A stretch of DNA of 64,000 nt, from assembly GCF_014268275.3 (NCBI RefSeq), contig NZ_CP077084.1:806001-870000 (forward strand). Reading direction: 5' to 3'. The translations under genes and the position numbers were made by a program. A model generated the notes under the pieces. The model ran no database searches. It was given only the letters and a program-made list of their open reading frames with translations, and was not told the DNA's origin. How positions within the stretch are numbered: position 1 is the stretch's first letter; every line of letters starts with the position of its first letter. The stretch is from Pseudomonas tritici. GTDB taxonomy: Bacteria; Pseudomonadota; Gammaproteobacteria; Pseudomonadales; Pseudomonadaceae. Positions 57,868 through 64,000 of the stretch are shown here, in pieces.

Positions 57868-59145
57868 ATGTCTGCTGCCAAACCAATCGATATCAAGAAA
57901 AGTGTGGTCGATGCAGTCCTCGCCGGGCTGATTTCGTTGATCATCTTCGGGCCCATCGTTGGCGTTGTCCTCGATGGCTACAGCTTCAACCTGGAACCGA
58001 CCCGCGTCGGCGTGATGGTCGCGATTGTGATGCTCGGCCGGTTCGCCATGAGCCTGTTCCTGCAAACGCCCAAGGGTATAAGAATCCTGCAGGGATTCGA
58101 GAGCAGCGGCTCCGGCGTGCACGTACAGAAACCGGACTATAAATCGCGGCTGCGCTGGATCATTCCGGCACTCATCGTGATCGCCATCGTGTTCCCGATC
58201 TTCGCCAACAAGTACCTGCTGACCGTGGTGATCCTCGGGCTGATCTACGTGTTGCTCGGGTTGGGCCTGAACATCGTGGTAGGCCTGGCGGGCTTGCTCG
58301 ACTTGGGCTACGTGGCGTTCTACGCCATCGGTGCCTACGGCCTGGCGCTGGGTTATCAATACCTGGGCCTGGGTTTCTGGACGGTGCTGCCACTGGCGGC
58401 CATTGCGGCGGCGCTGGCGGGGTGCATCCTCGGGTTTCCGGTATTACGAATGCACGGTGACTACCTGGCTATCGTGACCCTGGGGTTCGGTGAAATCATC
58501 CGCTTGGTGCTTAACAACTGGCTGTCGTTTACCGGCGGCCCGAATGGCATGCCCGTGCCGTCACCGACCTTCATGGGGCTGGAGTTCGTGCGCAAGGCCA
58601 AGGATGGCGGGGTGCCCTTTCATGAGTTTTTTGGCATCGATTACAACCCTAATTTCAAGTTCATGTTTATCTACATCGTGTTGTTCATCGTGGTGATGCT
58701 GGTGCTGTACATCAAGCATCGCCTGACCCGCATGCCGGTCGGCCGTGCCTGGGAAGCGCTGCGCGAAGATGAAATCGCCTGCCGTTCCATGGGCCTGAAC
58801 CACGTACTGGTCAAGCTCTCGGCGTTCACCATCGGTGCGTCGACTGCGGGCCTGGCCGGGGTGTTCTTTGCCAGCTACCAGGGCTTCGTCAACCCGTCCT
58901 CGTTTACCTTCTTCGAGTCGGCGCTGATCCTGGCCATCGTGGTCTTGGGTGGCATGGGCTCGACGGTCGGCGTGGTGATTGCGGCCTTCGTATTGACCGT
59001 CGCGCCCGAACTGCTGCGCAGCTTCTCCGAATACCGCGTGCTGCTGTTTGGCGTGTTGATGGTGGTGATGATGATCTGGCGACCGCGCGGCTTGATCCGC
59101 ATCAGCCGTACCGGTGTGACACCACGTAAAGGAGTGGCGCCATGA
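57868..59145 (+). CDS. braE: Branched-chain amino acid ABC permease LivM/BraE
   Basis: Second permease, 425 residues. A longer N-terminal region (1-90, two hydrophobic stretches) precedes the LivM core with NIVVGLAGLLDLGYVAFYAIG, GFGEIIRLVLNNW and VVLGGMGSTVGVVIAA. Starts 2 bp after braD and overlaps braF by 4 bp. Confidence 0.94.
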   Translation: MSAAKPIDIKKSVVDAVLAGLISLIIFGPIVGVVLDGYSFNLEPTRVGVMVAIVMLGRFAMSLFLQTPKGIRILQGFESSGSGVHVQKPDYKSRLRWIIPALIVIAIVFPIFANKYLLTVVILGLIYVLLGLGLNIVVGLAGLLDLGYVAFYAIGAYGLALGYQYLGLGFWTVLPLAAIAAALAGCILGFPVLRMHGDYLAIVTLGFGEIIRLVLNNWLSFTGGPNGMPVPSPTFMGLEFVRKAKDGGVPFHEFFGIDYNPNFKFMFIYIVLFIVVMLVLYIKHRLTRMPVGRAWEALREDEIACRSMGLNHVLVKLSAFTIGASTAGLAGVFFASYQGFVNPSSFTFFESALILAIVVLGGMGSTVGVVIAAFVLTVAPELLRSFSEYRVLLFGVLMVVMMIWRPRGLIRISRTGVTPRKGVAP

Positions 59146-60017
59146 GCAAGGAAGTCGTCCTTTCCGTTGAGCACTTGATGATGCACTTCGGTGGCATCAA
59201 AGCCTTGAGCGATGTGAGCCTCAAGGTGGAACGCAACTCGATCTTCGCCCTGATCGGCCCCAACGGCGCCGGCAAGACCACGGTATTCAACTGCCTCACC
59301 GGCTTCTACAAAGCCAGCGGCGGCAAGATTGAACTCAATGTGCGTGGTAAGCAGACAAACGTGATCCAACTGCTCGGCGAGCGCTTCAAAGCCGTCGACT
59401 TTGTGTCGCCGAAAAGTTTCCTCAGTCGGGTGTACTACAAGATGTTCGGCGGCACCCACCTGGTGAACCGTGCTGGCCTGGCGCGAACCTTCCAGAACAT
59501 TCGCCTGTTCAAGGAAATGTCGGTGGTGGAAAACCTGCTGGTGGCCCAGCACATGTGGGTCAACCGCAATATGCTCGCGGGTATCCTCAACACCAAGGGC
59601 TACCGCAAAGCCGAAAGCGATGCCCTTGACCACGCTTTCTACTGGCTGGAAGTGGTGGACCTGGTGGACTGTGCCAACCGCCTGGCCGGCGAACTTTCCT
59701 ACGGCCAGCAGCGCCGCCTGGAGATCGCTCGCGCCATGTGCACGCGGCCGCAGATCATCTGCCTCGATGAGCCGGCAGCGGGCCTCAACCCCCAGGAAAC
59801 CGAAGCCCTCAGCGCGATGATTCGCCTGCTGCGCGACGAACACGACCTCACGGTCGTGCTGATCGAACACGACATGGGCATGGTGATGAGTATTTCCGAC
59901 CACATCGTGGTGCTGGACCACGGCAACGTGATCGCCGAAGGCGGGCCGGAAGCGATCCGCAACGACCCGAAAGTGATTGCCGCCTACCTGGGCGCCGACG
60001 AAGAGGAGCTGGTATGA
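59142..60017 (+). CDS. braF: Branched-chain amino acid ABC ATPase LivG/BraF
   Basis: ATPase of 291 residues: Walker A GPNGAGKTTVFN, signature LSYGQQRRLEIARA, Walker B IICLDEPAAGLNPQE, and a LivG-type insertion (about 70-110). ATGA overlaps at both ends. Confidence 0.95.
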   Translation: MSKEVVLSVEHLMMHFGGIKALSDVSLKVERNSIFALIGPNGAGKTTVFNCLTGFYKASGGKIELNVRGKQTNVIQLLGERFKAVDFVSPKSFLSRVYYKMFGGTHLVNRAGLARTFQNIRLFKEMSVVENLLVAQHMWVNRNMLAGILNTKGYRKAESDALDHAFYWLEVVDLVDCANRLAGELSYGQQRRLEIARAMCTRPQIICLDEPAAGLNPQETEALSAMIRLLRDEHDLTVVLIEHDMGMVMSISDHIVVLDHGNVIAEGGPEAIRNDPKVIAAYLGADEEELV

Positions 60018-60730
60018 GCGGACCTATCCTCGAAATGAAGGACCTGGACGTGTACTACGGTCCGATCCAGGCCCTGAAAAAAGTCTCGCTGCATATCAAC
60101 GAAGGCGAAACCGTCAGCCTGATCGGCTCCAACGGCGCGGGCAAGTCCACGCTGCTGATGTCGATTTTCGGCCAGCCACGGGCCGAGTCAGGGCAGATCC
60201 TCTATAACGGCGTCGACATTACCCACAAGTCGTCCCACTACATTGCCTCCAATGGTATTGCGCAGTCGCCGGAAGGGCGGCGGGTGTTCCCCGACATGAC
60301 CGTCGAGGAAAACCTGCTGATGGGCACCATCCCGATTGGCGACAAGTTCGCCCAGGAAGACATGCAGCGCATGTTCGAGCTGTTCCCACGGCTCAAGGAA
60401 CGGCGTACCCAGCGGGCCATGACCATGTCCGGTGGCGAGCAGCAAATGCTCGCCATCGCCCGCGCGTTGATGAGCCGTCCAAAGTTGTTGCTGTTGGACG
60501 AACCTAGCCTGGGGCTGGCGCCAATTGTGGTGAAGCAGATCTTCTCGACCCTGCGCGAGTTGGCGGCGACCGGGATGACTATTTTCCTGGTGGAGCAGAA
60601 CGCCAACCATGCGCTGCGTCTGTCGGATCGGGCGTATGTGATGGTTAACGGTGAGATTCGCCTGACGGGTACTGGTAAGGAATTGTTGGTCAACGAGGAA
60701 GTGCGCAACGCCTACCTCGGCGGCCACTGA
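60014..60730 (+). CDS. braG: Branched-chain amino acid ABC ATPase LivF/BraG
   Basis: ATPase of 238 residues: Walker A GSNGAGKSTLLM, signature MSGGEQQMLAIARAL, Walker B LLLLDEPSLGLAP. Last gene of the operon; a REP-derived terminator follows. Confidence 0.95.
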   Translation: MSGPILEMKDLDVYYGPIQALKKVSLHINEGETVSLIGSNGAGKSTLLMSIFGQPRAESGQILYNGVDITHKSSHYIASNGIAQSPEGRRVFPDMTVEENLLMGTIPIGDKFAQEDMQRMFELFPRLKERRTQRAMTMSGGEQQMLAIARALMSRPKLLLLDEPSLGLAPIVVKQIFSTLRELAATGMTIFLVEQNANHALRLSDRAYVMVNGEIRLTGTGKELLVNEEVRNAYLGGH

Positions 60731-60752
60731 TCTAAATAACGACGCAGCACCC

Positions 60753-60793
60753 ACTGTGGGAGCCCACATAAAAGCGGCTCCCGCAGTCTTTTT
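60753..60793 (+). terminator. REP-like terminator of the bra operon
   Basis: ACTGTGGGAGCC - CACATAAAAGC - GGCTCCCGCAGT with one mismatch, then CTTTTTAG. The stem carries the GTGGGAGC/GCTCCC core of the local REP arms but in a compact hairpin with a T-tract. Confidence 0.8.
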
Positions 60794-60797
60794 AGTG

Positions 60798-61298
60798 CTA
60801 TCCACAGACCGTTCTGGAAATTGTGGAAAACAAATCCAGCCGCCCTCTAAAGCGCGACATATAGCCGCCGCAAATCCCTGTTTTGTCACAGTTTTGACTT
60901 GTCCCCATCCACTGTGGAACCGGCTGTGGGTAACGTGGGAGTAGCTGGCTGAAAGCCTTTAAAACCGTGGCTTGTAGCGAGTCGGTTGTTTTTTGATCAG
61001 CGGCTTTTTCGCGACCGCCCGAGGGCTTTGTCAACCTGTTTAAAGACACAGGTATATGACCGAAATATGTCCCGCCAGCCTGTGGATAAGTCTGTGACTA
61101 AACTCTGGAAAGACGGCCGCAGAGGCCGGAATGACTGGCCTGGAGCCATCGTTCTGATTTCCCGCCTGTCGATGGGTCTACATACGGCCCGTCTAAGGTC
61201 AAGCAAAAAACTTTCTAAAACCCCCTGTAACCCTTGTGTACAGAGGCCTGGAGCTTTTTGCACTTGCCCCCAAAGACTGTGGGCGCAGTTGTGGATAA
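60798..61298. other. Gene-free stretch with DnaA-box-like nonamers
   Basis: Between braG and the SDR gene (60731-61460, 730 bp) no credible gene is seen. It contains two exact DnaA boxes (TGTGGATAA, 61081-61089 and 61290-61298) and three one-mismatch boxes (CTATCCACA 60798-60806, TGTGGAAAA 60822-60830, TGTGGGTAA 60925-60933). It also has T-runs (TTGTTTTTTGATC near 60988) and a palindrome CCTGT-N8-ACAGG near 61037. Confidence 0.45.
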
Positions 61299-61412
61299 CC
61301 TGCGTGCATATGGCTGCACGCCACGGTTCATAAGGCTTTGCGTGCAATGGTTAAAAAGTGATCAGCTGCACATGAAGTTATGCGCTTAGCGGTTGCCGCC
61401 ACCGCGGCGTAA

Positions 61413-62228
<816 letters not shown>

Positions 62229-62231
62229 TTT

Positions 62232-62277
62232 TGTAGTGAGCGGGCTTGCCCCGCGCGAGGCATGCTCGCTCACTACA
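62232..62277. repeat. Short REP palindrome, TGTAGTGAGCGGGC type
   Basis: TGTAGTGAGCGGGCTTGCCC ... GCATGCTCGCTCACTACA, nearly palindromic with no distinct middle. Same arm family as 9816-9950. Confidence 0.85.
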
Positions 62278-62347
62278 CATTTCATTGTCAGCCGCCAAAT
62301 AGGCAGCAAATCGGCCAAAACACGGCATAAGGTACACTCCACCTCTG

Positions 62348-62381
62348 AAAACCCCTCCGCACTGTGCGGTTTTAAGGTTTT
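62348..62381 (+). promoter_or_regulatory. Two-tier hairpin in front of the cation transporter
   Basis: Outer AAAACC (62348-62353) with GGTTTT (62376-62381), inner CCGCA with TGCGG. It ends directly before the AGGAGG ribosome site, so it may be a leader control element. No known riboswitch recognised. Confidence 0.35.
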
Positions 62382-62394
62382 GACAGGAGGAAAT

Positions 62395-63300
62395 GTGAGT
62401 AACCGAGGTGAGCAGTCACTGCTCAAACAATCGACCATCCTGATGTTCGCGGTAGCGATCGCCGGGATTGTCACGGGTGTGGTATCTGGCGCCCAATCCA
62501 TTCTGTTCGACGGCTTTTTCTCGCTGATCGCCACCGCCATCAAGGTGTTGATGCTGATCACGGCCAAGCTGATCGCCAAGAAAAGCAACGAGCGCTTCCA
62601 GTTCGGCTATTGGCACCTGGAGCCCATGGTGTTGCTGATCGAAGGCAGTTTCCTGTTGCTGATCGCCATTTATGCGTTCCTCAACGGCGTGTTCGGCATT
62701 ATCAATGGCGGGCGTGAGATCGAGTTGGGGCTGGTGATCCTCTACGCGGCGGTGTTTACCGTCGTCGAATTCGCCTACTTCTTTTACGTGCGCTATCGCA
62801 ATCGCACGCTGAAATCATCGCTGATCCAGTTCGACAACATCAGTTGGCTGGTGGACGCGATGCTCTCGGTGGGCTTGCTGATCAGCTTTCTGGCGGCACT
62901 GCTGCTCAAGTCCCAGGGCTATGGCGAGTGGGCGGTGTATGTCGACCCGTTGATCCTGATCCTGCTGGCCCTGAGCATGCTGGCGCCGGCGTTCAAGATC
63001 CTGCGCCCGGCGTTGCGCGAGGTGCTGGGGATTGCCCCGGACCACCTGGATGACAAAGTGCGCGAAGTGATGGACGCGGCACAGGCCAAGCATGGTTTCG
63101 ACGACTACGTGTCCTACGTGCAAAAACACGGGCGGGCGCGGTTTATCGAGATTCATGTGGTGCTGCCGGCGGATTATCCGGTGGATAACGTTGCGACCCT
63201 GGACGGGCTGCGCGAAGAGATATCCACAGGGCTCGGCACGCCGGATGCGGCGCGCTGGCTGACGATCAGTTTTACGGGAGATCGTAAGTGGATTGCGTGA
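62395..63300 (+). CDS. Cation diffusion facilitator family transporter
   Basis: Membrane protein of 301 residues with about six transmembrane helices and a C-terminal cytoplasmic domain. QSILFDGFFSLIATAIKVL corresponds to the second CDF helix with its aspartate, and YVDPLILILLALSML to the fifth helix. C-terminal part (RFIEIHVVLPADYPVDNV) is the CDF cytoplasmic fold. Metal not predictable. GTG at 62395 with AGGAGG upstream; the longer frame runs through the REP. Confidence 0.85.
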   Translation: MSNRGEQSLLKQSTILMFAVAIAGIVTGVVSGAQSILFDGFFSLIATAIKVLMLITAKLIAKKSNERFQFGYWHLEPMVLLIEGSFLLLIAIYAFLNGVFGIINGGREIELGLVILYAAVFTVVEFAYFFYVRYRNRTLKSSLIQFDNISWLVDAMLSVGLLISFLAALLLKSQGYGEWAVYVDPLILILLALSMLAPAFKILRPALREVLGIAPDHLDDKVREVMDAAQAKHGFDDYVSYVQKHGRARFIEIHVVLPADYPVDNVATLDGLREEISTGLGTPDAARWLTISFTGDRKWIA

Positions 63301-63323
63301 GGGCAGTTAGACCGAGGTGAAGC

Positions 63324-63407
63324 CTTCGCGAGCAAGCCCGCTCCCACATTCGACCGCATTCACATGTTGGAACACGGTCAAGTGTAGGAGCGGGCTTGCT
63401 CGCGAAG
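63324..63407. repeat. REPIN, head-out
   Basis: Left arm CTTCGCGAGCAAGCCCGCTC, right arm TGTAGGAGCGGGCTTGCTCG. The 34-bp middle (TTCGACCGCATTC..., TGGAACACGGTCAA) matches 48842-48923. It separates convergent genes. Confidence 0.9.
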
Positions 63408-63419
63408 AGGCCCTGAAAA

Positions 63420-64000
63420 TCAGCCGAGAGACCGGATCAGACCCTGATAGCAAGTCGCCAAATGATAAGGCGTAGTCGACGGCATATCCCGTCGACTCAC
63501 GACGCCCTCGGCATCCAGGCATTCATTCCAACCCTTTTCATGCAAGAAGTGCTGTTGCAGCGCGAGCAGTTGGCGCTGTAGCACCGCTTCGCTGCCTGGC
63601 CGCAAGGTCAGTGCCCGCAGGTATTCGGCCTGGGCCCAGATACGTTGAGTGCCGTCGCGTACCGTGCCGTCCAGCGCCAGCATGCCGCTGACCGCGCCGC
63701 TTACGTTATCCACACCCTGTTGCTCGGCGTAGGCGAAAGCCCGGGTCAGCGACGCATGCAGCGGCGTACCGCGCAGTACATCTGACGATTCCAGCAAAAA
63801 GAACCACTCGAACTGGTGTCCCGGTTCGAACCAGTTATCCACAGCGCCCAGCGGTTTTTCCATCATCACGCCGTGCTGGCGGTCGATGAAGCGCTGTTGC
63901 ATGGCTGTCGCCAGTGCCAGCAGGGCTGCCTGCACGCGGGCGTCTTCACGCACCGCGAGGGTGGCGAGGAACCCTTCGGCCAAGTGCATCAATGGGTTTT
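63420..64000 (-). CDS. AGE-family epimerase/isomerase (5' part beyond window edge)
   Basis: The C-terminal 192 residues or so of an N-acylglucosamine 2-epimerase-like (alpha6/alpha6-barrel) protein: NPLMHLAEGFLA, DNWFEPGHQFEWFFLL with the catalytic histidine region, IWAQAEYLRALTL. Possible role in mannose/fructose or sialic-acid-like sugar interconversion. The start lies outside; no start can be assigned. Confidence 0.85.
   Translation of the reverse strand, partial: NPLMHLAEGFLATLAVREDARVQAALLALATAMQQRFIDRQHGVMMEKPLGAVDNWFEPGHQFEWFFLLESSDVLRGTPLHASLTRAFAYAEQQGVDNVSGAVSGMLALDGTVRDGTQRIWAQAEYLRALTLRPGSEAVLQRQLLALQQHFLHEKGWNECLDAEGVVSRRDMPSTTPYHLATCYQGLIRSLG

Noticed and set aside
60986..61333. 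Plus-strand open frame of 115 codons in the DnaA-box-rich gap
   Set aside because: No ribosome site, no family; overlapping minus-strand frames of similar length show that such frames arise by chance here.

Overview
This window is a chromosomal segment of a fluorescent Pseudomonas (P. fluorescens group by protein content and by the many short palindromes with GTGGGAGC-type arms between genes). The backbone order serB, psd, rhdA, motAB, rsgA, orn, queG, nnrD, tsaE, amiB, mutL, miaA, hfq, hflX, hflK, hflC, hisZ, purA, rnr, rlmB, rpsF, rpsR, rplI, dnaB, ygiQ-type, azu, nadE, pncB agrees, as far as I remember, with the PA4961 to PA4919 region of P. aeruginosa. The segment is GC rich with coding density near 90 percent. 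I see no CRISPR array, insertion sequence, integrase, rRNA or phage structural gene.

Layout. 1-9.8 kb: the edge of an AhpA-type membrane protein, serine synthesis (serB), phosphatidylethanolamine synthesis (psd), rhodanese, an HDOD protein, and the motAB stator behind a good FliA-type promoter. A small accessory islet between motB and rsgA carries a broken PemK/MazF-type toxin gene and a possible structured RNA. 9.8-21.2 kb: orn, a TRIC-like channel, queG, then the nnrD-tsaE-amiB-mutL-miaA-hfq-hflX-hflK-hflC superoperon with 1-nt and short overlaps. 21.4-36.8 kb: hisZ-purA, a chemoreceptor, a two-gene ferric-iron type ABC importer without its ATPase, two identical tRNA-Leu(CAG) genes each with its own promoter and terminator, rnr-rlmB, the rpsF-rpsR-rplI ribosomal cluster and dnaB.

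36.8-47.8 kb: a YgiQ-type radical SAM protein; an unrecognised two-gene pair that looks like a pore-forming toxin with a four-helix membrane immunity protein; then a transglutaminase / ATP-grasp plus alpha-E / transglutaminase operon behind a sigma-54 promoter-like site with an NtrC-like palindrome. 47.8-55.2 kb: a small basic protein, azurin with an Anr box, the NAD salvage pair pncB-nadE, and a lysine (pipecolate) catabolism locus with a divergent LysR regulator, amaB and amaA. 55.2-60.8 kb: a complete branched-chain amino acid ABC importer (braCDEFG) behind an essentially perfect sigma-54 -24/-12 site and three upstream direct repeats. 60.8-64 kb: a 730-bp gene-free stretch rich in DnaA-box-like nonamers, an SDR dehydrogenase, a CDF-type cation transporter and the edge of an AGE-family epimerase.

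Twelve REP doublets (REPINs) lie between genes. Comparing them shows that the loop sequence and the arm sequence assort independently. The items I would follow up first are the toxin/immunity-like pair (39364-40742), the sigma-54 promoters and their candidate enhancer sites, the interrupted pemK gene, the DnaA-box-rich gap and the REPIN mosaics.
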